DNA of 64,000 bases from Endozoicomonas sp. 4G (GCF_023822025.1 NZ_CP082909.1:3524001-3588000), one strand, 5' to 3'. Positions 29,699-38,249 are shown, counted from the first letter of the stretch. Program-made: numbers and translations. Notes: generated from the sequence alone by a model not told the origin.

Positions 29699-30202
29699 TC
29701 AACTCTCCAGTTCAAAAATAACGGTTGTTACAGCGGAACCTGATTCAATCACCAGTCTGGCCAACCAGGTCATGTCCTTATCAACCGTACAAAAAGTCAG
29801 GTTGCCCACACCACGGTAAACCGAAGGGCCCAGAAAAGAGGACTGCCTGTAAAGCGGAAAAGGTGCCAGCCCCATTGGCATATCCCGACCGAGAAATTCC
29901 ATGGTAACCCTGTCTGCTGACAGACCTTGCAAACGAACCTCTATATCCAACGGTTCCAGCTTTGGCAGACTGGATGGCTTGATACTCAGCTCAATCTGGC
30001 GGCCTTCTGTCGTCAGTCGACAACCGTCAGCCACCTGGCATTTTTTTTGATAGCTCTTTTGATAGCTCTTCTGATAGCTCTCTTGATAGCCCGACCGGGT
30101 CAGCCCTGTTTCAGGTTCCGAGTTAAAATAGCGGGGTAAAAAAACCAGTGCCGCCATCAGCACCAGCGAAACGCCCAGCCCTGTATACTGCTTTATTTTC
30201 AT
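29699..30202 (-). CDS. Membrane-anchored protein, probable copper-related partner of PCu(A)C
   Basis: This protein of about 167 residues has one N-terminal membrane anchor (LGVSLVLMAALVFLPRYF), a short repeated linker (SYQKSYQKSYQKK), a CQVADGC pair, and a beta-rich periplasmic part with VTMEFLGRDMPMG and a further Cys. Similar small anchored proteins are often seen next to PCu(A)C or Sco genes, but I cannot name the family with confidence. I start at the ATG at 30202; an open frame extends 98 codons upstream but runs antisense through tatD. It is divergent from tatD by 48 bp and three bases from the chaperone gene. A role in copper delivery is inferred. Confidence 0.65.
   Translation of the reverse strand: MKIKQYTGLGVSLVLMAALVFLPRYFNSEPETGLTRSGYQESYQKSYQKSYQKKCQVADGCRLTTEGRQIELSIKPSSLPKLEPLDIEVRLQGLSADRVTMEFLGRDMPMGLAPFPLYRQSSFLGPSVYRGVGNLTFCTVDKDMTWLARLVIESGSAVTTVIFELES
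30049..30090. repeat. 12-bp tandem repeat in the linker of the 29699 gene
   Basis: Units GATAGCTCTTTT, GATAGCTCTTCT and GATAGCTCTCTT, plus a partial fourth unit, start at 30049, 30061, 30073 and 30085. They encode the SYQK linker and are in frame. Confidence 0.85.
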
Positions 30203-30250
30203 CGAGGTAACATAGCAGACTGATGCTCCATAACCAACTGCGTAAACATT

Positions 30251-31042
30251 ATGACCCCCATGCCAGAATTGTTTGACAGCCACTGCCACCTGGATTTTCC
30301 TGAATTCGATCAAGACCGTGATAAAACCCTTGAACAGTGCTGGCTTGCGGGTGTGCACTCTATCTGCATCCCGGCAACGGAGGCTCGTCACTGGCCCAGA
30401 GTGCTGAAGCAAGCCTGTTCGATACCCGGTTCTGTGCAACGTTATGTTGCACTTGGACTGCACCCTTATTTTCTGAAAAACCACAAACCCCATCACCTCG
30501 ACGAACTAAAGACACTTCTAGAACATCATTCCAAGACCATTTGTGCGGTGGGTGAGATAGGTCTGGACTACTCGTTGACTGACTCAAACCGTGAACAACA
30601 GCACTACTATTTTGCCCAACAGCTGGAACTCGCCAGTCAATTCAAGCTGCCTGTTATTCTGCACTGCCGAAAAGCCCACGATGAAATCCTCAAAAAAATC
30701 AGGCAGGTCAAACCGACCAGGGGCGGCATCGTACATGCTTTTTCTGGCAGCGAACAGCAGGCCCAACAGTATATTGAGCTGGGCTTCAAACTGGGCTTTG
30801 GTGGCACAATCACCTACGAAAGGGCCAGAAAAACACGACAGCTTGCCGCTTCCCTGCCCCTCAGTAGCATTGTTTTGGAAACGGATGCCCCGGATATGCC
30901 GATGTCAGGCTATCAGGGTCAGAGAAATACTCCCATCCGATTGCCTGTCATCCTTGAGCATCTCGCAGAATTACGTTCCAGCTCTGCTAAAGAGATCGCG
31001 CAGGCCACTACTGAGAATGCATTATCAATCCTGGCAAAATAA
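30251..31042 (+). CDS. TatD-family metal-dependent hydrolase
   Basis: This 263-residue TIM-barrel hydrolase has metal ligands DSHCHLDF (HxH), VGEIGLDY (Glu), VILHCRKA (His), IVHAFSG (His) and ETDAPDMP (Asp). TatD proteins are 3'-5' DNA exonucleases or DNases linked to repair; the YjjV subgroup is less studied and this may belong there. Its last 35 bp overlap the end of the convergent gene at 31008. It is divergent from the copper-related gene. Confidence 0.92.
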   Translation: MTPMPELFDSHCHLDFPEFDQDRDKTLEQCWLAGVHSICIPATEARHWPRVLKQACSIPGSVQRYVALGLHPYFLKNHKPHHLDELKTLLEHHSKTICAVGEIGLDYSLTDSNREQQHYYFAQQLELASQFKLPVILHCRKAHDEILKKIRQVKPTRGGIVHAFSGSEQQAQQYIELGFKLGFGGTITYERARKTRQLAASLPLSSIVLETDAPDMPMSGYQGQRNTPIRLPVILEHLAELRSSSAKEIAQATTENALSILAK

Positions 31043-32771
31043 GGTGAGACTGCGACTCAGAATCAGGCTCAGTGACATTAGGCCCGAACACCAAATCATC
31101 AACCTCACGGATAGTGTTAGCAGGTAAGCTCAAAGGCGATGACAACGGAGAAGATGAACTGGAACTGGAATATAAGCTTGAATCATCGTCACCATCATCA
31201 CTGCCTCCACCAGCGTTGGAGAGCACCATTGGCGGCACCCTGACCCTGGCCATATTATTCATTCCATCCTGCTCGGGCGTTGCAAACATCCAACGATTGA
31301 CACCATCGTAGATCAGTACTGGCTCACCGGCAGGAAGACTGTCTAATTCGCTGATGGAACCATCGAGGTTAAGGCACCAGATCTGCACAGCTTCACCCAA
31401 CCGAATCATAAGGTACAGAGGCTTGTCAGGTGGATGACTGGATCCCAGCAGGGCTGCCCATGTCATCAATATGGTGGGCAGCCCTCCCAGGTTCCCTTGT
31501 GACAGAAAGTCGGCTTCCGCTTCAATATCTCCGGCAATCCAGCTTAACAGCTTTCTCTGGGCATCCGTCAGTCTATTCTGCTTCCAGGCTTCCTCTAATT
31601 GTCTCAACAGGACAATGACTCTTCCCCGATTCAGATGATAGGGTCGCAGGATAGAATTCAGTGAAACAAATAAACACTCATTACCGTGATGGACTTCATG
31701 AAGACCGAGCCCCAATGGTTCTAACAACATCTTAACCACTGAAAGAAACCTTTGATGCGCCATCGCCACCGGGTTTCGATCAGGCATCACAGGTTGAAAA
31801 CGATCACGCATACGACTGCTTAATACTTGCGAACCCAACGAGTTTTGCTGAAAAAGACGAGTCAGGGCAAACCCCGAATTAAAATGATGAAGTTGCAACT
31901 GCCGAATCAGTTCTGGCGGCCCTGAATCAATGGTTTCTTCTGTCAGATCCGGAACGTCGTTAATTGCACTCCAATAAAAATGAACGTCCGAAAGATCAGC
32001 GTTTCTTGCCCTCCAGGTTTTAAACTGTTCAAACAAGACCTTTAATATTGCAAACAATTCATCCTGGGTTCGATTGCCGAGAAAACAATTTCGTTTCCAC
32101 ATATTCCAGGCAATTAAAAGATCGTCGCCGTTAAGAAACAGAGCATGATCGATAGAAGCCCGAGCTCCCGGATCATTCACATGGGTGCCTTCGATAATAA
32201 GGATATCGCTGTTGATCTGCCGGGTTTCTTCCGGCCCCAGCCGGCCTTCCAGATGGCGACAATAAGGGGTATAGCGAAAAGCATCACCCCTTGCTATGGC
32301 TGCCAGACAGCTGTCTCTAAGGTCTGCCCGATACTCTTCACCATTGTTGTTTCCAGATGCGCCATCACCCAGATGCCTGAACATCTTATGCCTGTCTGCC
32401 CGGGAATGTAGAAAGGTATCAATCCCCAGCGTTTCCAAACTGCAAACCCTGCCTGCCTGCCCTGACTGTGATTGACAATAACTCGCCGCAGAAGTTCGAA
32501 GCTGTTCAGTAAATTCTTCAAGAAAGGTTGACTTACCGGCTCCGGAAGGTCCATCCAGGCCAATTATAAAAGGTCTGGCAGAGGCACTTTCTCCTTCCAG
32601 ATTACCCTGCTCCAGATTATAGAGATAATCAAGAAAAGCATTAATGGCAAGAGCCTGAATAATCAGGCTGTTTGATTCTTCAGCAGCAGCCCAGGGAATT
32701 GAAACAATAAACGCTATAAATAATGAACGACGTCCCGATCGAAGAAATCCCTCTATTTTTTTAATAAGCAA
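31008..32771 (-). CDS. P-loop kinase-like protein with OTU-like C-terminal region
   Basis: This 587-residue protein has an N-terminal hydrophobic segment (residues 16-30, SLFIAFIVSIPWAAA, possibly a signal peptide). A uridine-kinase-like P-loop, GLDGPSGAGKSTF, is at 71-83, followed by an ILIIEGTHVNDP strand near 190. A second region near residue 364, HHGNECLFVSL, resembles the catalytic DGNCLF of OTU cysteine proteases, with GGLPTILMTWAALLG and PVLIYDGVNRWMF in OTU-like order. The usual final HY is replaced by NRW. The C-terminus is a low-complexity Ser/Asp stretch. The kinase part is convincing and the OTU reading is tentative. A secreted host-acting protein is possible. Confidence 0.65.
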   Translation of the reverse strand: MLIKKIEGFLRSGRRSLFIAFIVSIPWAAAEESNSLIIQALAINAFLDYLYNLEQGNLEGESASARPFIIGLDGPSGAGKSTFLEEFTEQLRTSAASYCQSQSGQAGRVCSLETLGIDTFLHSRADRHKMFRHLGDGASGNNNGEEYRADLRDSCLAAIARGDAFRYTPYCRHLEGRLGPEETRQINSDILIIEGTHVNDPGARASIDHALFLNGDDLLIAWNMWKRNCFLGNRTQDELFAILKVLFEQFKTWRARNADLSDVHFYWSAINDVPDLTEETIDSGPPELIRQLQLHHFNSGFALTRLFQQNSLGSQVLSSRMRDRFQPVMPDRNPVAMAHQRFLSVVKMLLEPLGLGLHEVHHGNECLFVSLNSILRPYHLNRGRVIVLLRQLEEAWKQNRLTDAQRKLLSWIAGDIEAEADFLSQGNLGGLPTILMTWAALLGSSHPPDKPLYLMIRLGEAVQIWCLNLDGSISELDSLPAGEPVLIYDGVNRWMFATPEQDGMNNMARVRVPPMVLSNAGGGSDDGDDDSSLYSSSSSSSPLSSPLSLPANTIREVDDLVFGPNVTEPDSESQSHLILPGLIMHSQ

Positions 32772-32845
32772 AACAGCAACCTCAATCCAACAAATACATC
32801 CTCATCTAAAGTAGACCATATCGGTTGATATTGCTGTCAGAAGAA

Positions 32846-33361
32846 TTATTGACCACCTCTTTCATGGCGCTTTAGCGTCTTGCGTGCTCTTTGACGCACC
32901 ATTTTTTGTTTCAAAGCCGAGAGTTTATCAATGAACAAGACACCATCCAGATGGTCAATCTCATGCTGAAACGCTTCTGCCAGGATACCCTCACCTGCCA
33001 TCTCGAAAGTGTCTCCATGACGATCCTGAGCCCTGACTTTAACCCAGCCAGCCCGCTTAACCGCCGCCCAGCAGCCCGGCAGTGACAGACACCCCATCTC
33101 CATTTTCTGTTCACCCGACTTTTCAATAATCTCCGGGTTGACAATGACCAGTGGCTGACTTTTATCAGAGGTGACGTCAATCACTGCTACTCTCATTCCC
33201 AGACCCACCTGGGTAGCAGCCAGTCCGGCACCTTTGACGGCGTACATAGTTTCGTACAGGTCATCCACGATTTTCTGAAAATCCGGACCAAAGTCAGTAA
33301 CAGGAGTGGTAGGAGTTCTTAATGCAGGATCGGATTCCGGAACCAGTTCTAAAATCGCCAT
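32846..33361 (-). CDS. def: Peptide deformylase, variant motif 2
   Basis: This 171-residue metallohydrolase removes the N-formyl group from nascent proteins. Motif 1 is GAGLAATQVG near residue 44, motif 3 QHEIDHLDG near 131 carries the two metal His and the catalytic Glu, and motif 2 reads MGCLSLPG instead of EGCLS. The metal Cys is kept. The start at 33361 is MAILELVPESDPALRTPT, typical of the family. It stands apart from fmt, so it is probably a secondary deformylase, and the Glu-to-Met change may affect activity. It is downstream of the tRNA-Pro cluster on the same strand. Confidence 0.9.
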   Translation of the reverse strand: MAILELVPESDPALRTPTTPVTDFGPDFQKIVDDLYETMYAVKGAGLAATQVGLGMRVAVIDVTSDKSQPLVIVNPEIIEKSGEQKMEMGCLSLPGCWAAVKRAGWVKVRAQDRHGDTFEMAGEGILAEAFQHEIDHLDGVLFIDKLSALKQKMVRQRARKTLKRHERGGQ

Positions 33362-33432
33362 AGAGTTTCTTCTGTATGTGTTTTGTCGGTTATTACACCA
33401 TCACTATAGACAGAAAAAAAAGGAGGAAAAAG

Positions 33433-33509
33433 TGGTCGGGGTAGAGAGATTCGAACTCCCGACATCCTGCTCCCAAAGCAGGCGCGCTACCAGACTGCGC
33501 TATACCCCG
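33433..33509 (-). tRNA. tRNA-Pro (UGG), copy 3 of 3
   Basis: 77 nt including encoded CCA. The acceptor CGGGGTA pairs with TACCCCG. The anticodon stem CCTGC/GCAGG has loop TTTGGGA, giving anticodon TGG for CCA codons. TTCGAAT is in the T arm. Confidence 0.97.
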
Positions 33510-33562
33510 ATTATTCACCCGGAAGCCGCAATGCTTCTGCAGGATGCGTCTCAACAAGAAAG

Positions 33563-33639
33563 TGGTCGGGGTAGAGAGATTCGAACTCCCGACATCCTGC
33601 TCCCAAAGCAGGCGCGCTACCAGACTGCGCTATACCCCG
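33563..33639 (-). tRNA. tRNA-Pro (UGG), copy 2 of 3
   Basis: Identical in sequence to the copy at 33433-33509, 130 bp away, with nearly identical spacer DNA. Confidence 0.97.
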
Positions 33640-33692
33640 ATTATTCACTCAGAAGCCGCGATGCTTCTGTAAGATGCGTCTCAACAAGAAAG

Positions 33693-33769
33693 TGGTCGGG
33701 GTAGAGAGATTCGAACTCCCGACATCCTGCTCCCAAAGCAGGCGCGCTACCAGACTGCGCTATACCCCG
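33693..33769 (-). tRNA. tRNA-Pro (UGG), copy 1 of 3 (promoter-proximal)
   Basis: Identical 77-nt tRNA, again exactly 130 bp from the next copy. Closest to the promoter at 33818-33846. Confidence 0.97.
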
Positions 33770-33817
33770 TCTTTCTTTCACGACGAGCTTCGTATGCCTC
33801 GTCACTGAACGGCGGCT

Positions 33818-33846
33818 AATCTACCAAAATGATTCGTCTTTGACAA
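33818..33846 (-). promoter_or_regulatory. Sigma-70 promoter candidate for the tRNA-Pro cluster
   Basis: On the minus strand TTGTCA (33846-33841) and TAGATT (33823-33818) are 17 bp apart, about 49 bp upstream of the first tRNA. Confidence 0.6.
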
Positions 33847-33962
33847 AAGTATTTGTCACAAAACTTTAAGCGGTTAAAAAACGAACACTTCATACCGCTA
33901 AGCGCGATAAGATACCTCTCTTTATTCCGGTTCTGGTCTAACCTTTTAGAGTTTCGGCTTTA

Positions 33963-33986
33963 ACGCCCTCACGCCCTCACGCCCTG
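33963..33986. repeat. 8-bp tandem repeat x3
   Basis: ACGCCCTC, ACGCCCTC, ACGCCCTG in a row, 15 bp before the start of the porin gene, overlapping its 5' untranslated region. Confidence 0.85.
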
Positions 33987-34001
33987 CCCAGGATCCTGAC
34001 C

Positions 34002-34817
34002 ATGACTACGAAGCACCTTCAGACTCTAACCCTGACTTCTTTCCTTACCGTTACTGCCATACCTGTGTTGGCTACAGAGTACGCGGACAACATCCACAAA
34101 AATGATTACAAATGGCTGCAATTCAACCTGATGTACGCTTATGAGGAACTGCCAAGACCCGAGAATGCCAAGACCGGTCATGACTATCTTGAAATAGAAT
34201 TCGGAGGTCGATCCGGATTTCTCGATCTCTACGGCTATGTGGATATTTTTAACCTGACCAACAGTGACGACAGCGACAAAAAAGGCTCTTCAAAAACCTT
34301 CGTTAAACTTCAGCCTCGTTTCTCGCTGGACGCCATCACTGGCAGGGATCTCTCTTTCGGCCCGGTTCAGGAACTGTACTTTTCAACCCTTTTTAACTGG
34401 GGGGGAGGAACTACGGATGTGAATAATTCCTTCTGGGGTCTGGGTGCTGATGTCATGGTGCCCTGGTTTGGCAAAGTTGGCGTCAACCTGTATGGCCTTT
34501 ATGAACTGAACAAGAAAGCCTGGAATGGCTATCAGGTTTCCACAAACTGGTTCAAACCCTTTATCCATTTTGAAAATGAGAGCTTTATTGCTTACCAGGG
34601 GTATATTGACTATCAGTTTGGTGCCGAGGACGAGTTTAAGGGAAACAAACAAACCAGTAGCGGTGGTGCCATGTTCAACGGCTTCTACTGGCATTCAGAG
34701 CACTGGGCGGCAGGGTACGGCCTCAAGCTGTATAAAGATATTTACCTGATCGAGGATTCTAAACAGCTCAAGTCTACCGGTATCAGTCATTACTTTGCAG
34801 TGACTTACAAGCTCTGA
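34002..34817 (+). CDS. Tsx/OmpK-like outer membrane channel
   Basis: This 271-residue protein has a signal peptide (ending VLATE) and alternating aromatic beta strands (LDLYGYVDIF, VNLYGLYELN, AYQGYIDYQFG), and ends HYFAVTYKL with a terminal aromatic/hydrophobic pattern typical of outer-membrane barrels. The start YADNIHKNDYKWLQFNLMYAYEELP is the Tsx/OmpK family pattern, whose members are nucleoside-specific channels or phage receptors. No Shine-Dalgarno is strong; an AGGATCCTGACC precedes the ATG. It is convergent with the DAHP synthase gene. Confidence 0.85.
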   Translation: MTTKHLQTLTLTSFLTVTAIPVLATEYADNIHKNDYKWLQFNLMYAYEELPRPENAKTGHDYLEIEFGGRSGFLDLYGYVDIFNLTNSDDSDKKGSSKTFVKLQPRFSLDAITGRDLSFGPVQELYFSTLFNWGGGTTDVNNSFWGLGADVMVPWFGKVGVNLYGLYELNKKAWNGYQVSTNWFKPFIHFENESFIAYQGYIDYQFGAEDEFKGNKQTSSGGAMFNGFYWHSEHWAAGYGLKLYKDIYLIEDSKQLKSTGISHYFAVTYKL

Positions 34818-34922
34818 CCTGCCTCGCCCGCCGCCTGGTTTTGGCCGAAGGTTCTTGAATCTCTTCAGGAACCTTCCTGCTTCATCACCCAGATCCTTAT
34901 CCGGGCAAACTTTTTCAGGCAA

Positions 34923-36284
34923 TCAGCTTTCACGCAGTTTGCGACAATCTTTCAACGTCTCAGCAATCATAAAAGCCAACTCCAATGCCTGATCGGCATT
35001 CAGTCTTGGATCACAGTGAGTATGGTAACGATTACCCAGGGCGTCTTCGGTCACCGCACGAGAACCACCAATGCACTCCGTAACGTTCTGCCCGGTCATT
35101 TCAAAATGAACTCCGCCGGCATAGGTTCCCTCTGCCTGGTGAACTGCAAAGAACTGCTTCACTTCACACAGAATCCGGCTTACCTCACGTGTCTTGTAAC
35201 CACTGGAAGCCTTAAATGTATTACCGTGCATAGGATCGCAACTCCACAACACCTGACGCCCTTCCCGCTGGACAGCACGAATCAGTTCTGGCAGATGTTT
35301 TTCAACATTATCAGCGCCCATACGCACAATCACATTCAGGCGTCCGGCTTCGTTCTGTGGGTTAATCAGGTCAATCAGGCGAATCAGGTCTTCCGGAGGC
35401 ATGGTTGGACCGGCTTTTAAGCCAATCGGGTTGCTGATACCCCGAACAAATTCAACATGACCGCCTTCAACCTGACGAGTTCTGTCGCCTACCCAGAGCA
35501 TATGTGCTGAACAGTCATACCAGTTACCGGAAAGGCTGTCCTGGCGGGTCATAGCCTGTTCATAAGGCAGCAGCAGAGCTTCATGGGAGGTATAGAAGTC
35601 AGTCTCGTTAATCACTCTGGAATGCTCGGAGGAGATACCACAAGCCTTCATGAAATCCAGCGCTTCATCAATGCGATCGGCCAGATGACAGTACTGCTCT
35701 GAATGTGGGCTGCTGGCGACAAAGTCCAGATTCCAGGCATGAACCTGTTCCAGAGACGCGAGCCCCCCCTGGGCAAAAGCCCTGAGCAGGTTCAGGGTCG
35801 ATGACGCCTGATGATAAGCCTTAAGCATTCTCTCTGGGTCAGGCCTCCTCGATTCAACAGTAGCTTCCATAGCATTGATGATGTCGCCGCGATAAATCGG
35901 CAGCTCAATACCATCAATAATTTCGGTACCCGACGAACGAGGCTTGGCAAACTGACCCGCCATTCGGCCCACCTTGATGACTGGACAACTGCCTCCAAAC
36001 GTCAGCACAACGGCCATCTGCATCAAGACCTTGAAGGTATCCCGAATATTATCTGCCGAGAACTCCAGAAAGCTCTCGGCACAGTCACCACCCTGCAGTA
36101 GAAACGCCTCACCCCGAGTGGCAGCTGCCAGCTTCTGGCGCAAAGCCCTTACCTCACCGGCAAAAACCAGTGGTGGCATGACGTTTAACCGCTGTTCTAC
36201 CTGTTGGAGGTGATCTTGGTCGGGGTATTCTGGCAGCTGGATGACGGGCATTTTTCTCCAGCTATCAACTTGCCATTGTTTCAT
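34923..36284 (-). CDS. Class II 3-deoxy-7-phosphoheptulonate synthase
   Basis: This 453-residue enzyme condenses phosphoenolpyruvate and erythrose 4-phosphate in the first step of the shikimate pathway. It is the plant/Mycobacterium-type (class II) DAHP synthase. Metal ligands are visible: Cys in [11 protein letters not shown], His in CDPMHGN, Glu in [15 protein letters not shown] and Asp in [24 protein letters not shown] and [13 protein letters not shown] are also canonical. The start is preceded by TTGAGG eight bases away. The end hairpin of the IscB element begins only about 20 bp upstream of the start codon, so the native promoter is displaced by 1.7 kb and expression may depend on the element. 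Confidence 0.96.
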   Translation of the reverse strand: MKQWQVDSWRKMPVIQLPEYPDQDHLQQVEQRLNVMPPLVFAGEVRALRQKLAAATRGEAFLLQGGDCAESFLEFSADNIRDTFKVLMQMAVVLTFGGSCPVIKVGRMAGQFAKPRSSGTEIIDGIELPIYRGDIINAMEATVESRRPDPERMLKAYHQASSTLNLLRAFAQGGLASLEQVHAWNLDFVASSPHSEQYCHLADRIDEALDFMKACGISSEHSRVINETDFYTSHEALLLPYEQAMTRQDSLSGNWYDCSAHMLWVGDRTRQVEGGHVEFVRGISNPIGLKAGPTMPPEDLIRLIDLINPQNEAGRLNVIVRMGADNVEKHLPELIRAVQREGRQVLWSCDPMHGNTFKASSGYKTREVSRILCEVKQFFAVHQAEGTYAGGVHFEMTGQNVTECIGGSRAVTEDALGNRYHTHCDPRLNADQALELAFMIAETLKDCRKLRES

Positions 36285-36344
36285 CGTTTTACCTCAACTG
36301 GATACCCCGTACTTCTAGTACGGGGAGGAATGTTGACTTGCTCG

Positions 36345-37685
36345 TTAGAGCAAGCTGTAACCATAACCATCCACAGACTGAATTTTCTGACAGTTTCTCC
36401 ATGAAATTCCTTGGATGGTGTCACTTTCAGTCTTGATGTTGAATGAGCCTGTCGTTCTCACTGCAACCCGTCCTGTATACGTTCCTTGCCGTTTACCAGC
36501 TGGAACGATAGCCTTGACGATATCTCCAGTCTGGAAACCTTTTACTTGTTTGGAGCCTTTAGCCTTTGTACGGGGAAATCCGTATTTGTCCACTCTACAC
36601 ATTTGTCGTGAGCCTCTACCCATAGCCTTAATGATTAAGGGTTTTGTGCTTTCTGGTATGTATACACTGGCTCCAGACTCTCCTACACAGGCGGCATCTA
36701 TCCAGTGCTCTTTCTTGTATCCTTGCTGAGTGCGGTTGAACTTCGTTCTACCGCCAGTAGCAAAGGTGGTAGGAAGACCTATGGCCTGAACACGTCTAGC
36801 GGTTTCGTTTCTTGTGGCATTGACGGCAGCAGCATCTTTCAGACAATTGACCTTCTTTCCTTTCAAGATGTTGGTTACATTTCTGACTCTTGCTGTATCC
36901 AGCTTGTTCTTGTTCTTTTTCTTTGAAATAGATTCAAGCCACTGCTTAGGGTGGATAGCTCCTTTCTCTTCATTGCATGTACGACATGCAATGTACAAAT
37001 TCCCGATCCGGTTTGAGCCTCCCAGGGCTCTGGATATGAAATGTTCGATGTTGAGGATTGGGTCATTACTCACTCCCTTACAGTAAGAACATTTGTGTCC
37101 ATCTCGATACAAAAGATACTGTCTCAACTCAGTACCAAACAACGTACCTCGTTGGTATTCAACCCCCGAGATATCGGGGTTCTCCATCAACTGCATATCG
37201 AACTTAACACGCTCAACAGCCACATCACTGATGGGTGCTTTCAGGCAGAGCCTTTTAGTCCAAGTCTCAGTATTGAAGACTCGACTCATAAGGCTGGGCG
37301 GTAGCCAGCCTTCAGGTCTTGTTCGATTCATGAAACGGGCTTTTCTATAGCGGGTTTTCCGGTTTCTTCTGGCTCGACGGTTTGCACGTCGAGACTCAAG
37401 AGAATCCTTAACCCTCTGTCCTCTATGCTGGAGTTCAGCAGCAAAGACGACTTTCTTTCCACGATCACAGTCAGCAACAACGGCTATGCCTGTTGTTTTG
37501 CTTCCAACGTCGAATTTGAGTTCCAGCGGTTGTACAACACCACCTTCTCTCTCTTTCAGGATGATCGTGAAAGGATGGCGTCTGAAGACAGCCGCTTTAC
37601 CCTTGTCTAACAGCTTTCTTGCCCTTGCCGGATGGCAAGGCATAAGAGGCTTTTTGTTTTTGTCAAATACGAACACTCGGTTCAT
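36345..37685 (-). CDS. iscB: IscB RNA-guided nuclease (RRXRR/HNH)
   Basis: This 446-residue OMEGA nuclease is an ancestor-type relative of Cas9. The PLMP domain is at residues 1-50 (KKPLMPCHPARARKLL, GKAAVFRRHPF). RuvC-I Asp59 lies in KFDVGSKTTG. The Arg-rich bridge helix is about 89-120, RuvC-II Glu158 in VAVERVKFD. The HNH domain is at 192-242, with zinc Cys199/202 and 234/237 and catalytic His215, Asn229 and Asn238. RuvC-III has KEHWIDAACVG (His327, Asp330). All expected catalytic residues are present. Known IscB proteins use the RNA encoded just upstream to cut double-stranded DNA. The gene reads towards the DAHP synthase gene on the same strand. Confidence 0.95.
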   Translation of the reverse strand: MNRVFVFDKNKKPLMPCHPARARKLLDKGKAAVFRRHPFTIILKEREGGVVQPLELKFDVGSKTTGIAVVADCDRGKKVVFAAELQHRGQRVKDSLESRRANRRARRNRKTRYRKARFMNRTRPEGWLPPSLMSRVFNTETWTKRLCLKAPISDVAVERVKFDMQLMENPDISGVEYQRGTLFGTELRQYLLYRDGHKCSYCKGVSNDPILNIEHFISRALGGSNRIGNLYIACRTCNEEKGAIHPKQWLESISKKKNKNKLDTARVRNVTNILKGKKVNCLKDAAAVNATRNETARRVQAIGLPTTFATGGRTKFNRTQQGYKKEHWIDAACVGESGASVYIPESTKPLIIKAMGRGSRQMCRVDKYGFPRTKAKGSKQVKGFQTGDIVKAIVPAGKRQGTYTGRVAVRTTGSFNIKTESDTIQGISWRNCQKIQSVDGYGYSLL

Positions 37686-37689
37686 ACAT

Positions 37690-37962
37690 CGTTGTCCTTA
37701 GATTTGGTGCTTACGCACCGTTCTAGCCTTGCGGCAGTAAAGTTCACCTCGACAATGTTAATGGACGGTTTCTTGATAGCAGCACTGTGATTAACCCTCA
37801 ATACACTGTTTAACCACTATCCTTAGAGCGTGGGACTGGTGAAGCATCCCACGGTAACTATACATTCGTCCTTAACGTAGCAACCTTGCGGTTGCTGAGT
37901 CTGGTCACTTCTAACCCCAAATTGGGAGCTTTCTCAAGCCCCGTCCTTCAGGGCGGGGTTCA
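37690..37962 (-). ncRNA. Omega-RNA of IscB (scaffold region)
   Basis: About 270 nt lie between the element's left end and the iscB start, rich in hairpins: the end hairpin at 37936-37960, GCAACC(gcaa)GGTTGC near 37880-37900, a GTGGGA/TCCCAC pair near 37830-37855, and GGTGC(gtaa)GCACC at 37706-37719 just before iscB. The order and length match known IscB guide-RNA scaffolds. The guide itself would be the 16-20 nt of flanking DNA from about 37963 to 37985. Confidence 0.7.
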
Positions 37963-38162
37963 GTGACTCAATACTCTCGGCGCGTCGTATGACTTCATGA
38001 ACATGATAGGTCATTTTACATGAAACCGATGAACAACGCCCAACCCGAGCCAAGTGCACAGCGTGCTTTTAAACTACTGATAAAAGACCTTTACAGGCAA
38101 TTAAACAATTTGATATACAGTGCACTGGTAATTTAACCAAGTGCATTAACCGAATGAATCCT

Positions 38163-38231
38163 ATGCTATCCACTACCAAAACCATGATGAAGCGCGACAT
38201 GATTATGTGTTGCGGGGTCTGTCGTGGATAG
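38163..38231 (+). CDS. Candidate leader peptide (Met/Cys-rich)
   Basis: A 22-codon frame reads MLSTTKTMMKRDMIMCCGVCRG and stops 18 bp before a terminator stem. Five Met codons after the start region and three Cys codons near the end are unusual for a random frame. The segment TGCGGGG (38211-38217), inside the Cys-Gly codons, can pair with CCCCGCA (38253-38259), part of the terminator's 5' arm, so translation of the frame could control termination. There is no strong Shine-Dalgarno. A shorter start at the internal Met-Met is possible. The amino acid sensed cannot be decided from sequence. Confidence 0.45.
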   Translation: MLSTTKTMMKRDMIMCCGVCRG

Positions 38232-38249
38232 CTGAAAAGCAGAAAACGC

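Larger units (their letters stand above)
36300..37965 (-). mobile_element. IscB element (IS200/IS605-like ends, no transposase)
   Basis: Bounded by a perfect hairpin at the right end (CCCCGTAC/GTACGGGG, 36305-36325) and a GC-rich hairpin at the left end (about 37936-37960, CCCCG...CGGGG). It contains iscB and the omega-RNA region only. No TnpA/Y1 transposase gene is present, so movement would need one in trans. Exact boundaries are uncertain by about 10-20 bp. Confidence 0.75.

Noticed and set aside
36285-38000. Search for a TnpA/Y1 transposase or a CRISPR array near iscB
   Set aside because: No frame with a HUH/Y1 pattern and no regularly spaced repeats are present in the window.
38020-38136. 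38-codon frame upstream of the leader peptide (MKPMNNAQPEPSAQRAF...)
   Set aside because: No ribosome site and no known match; kept out for lack of support.
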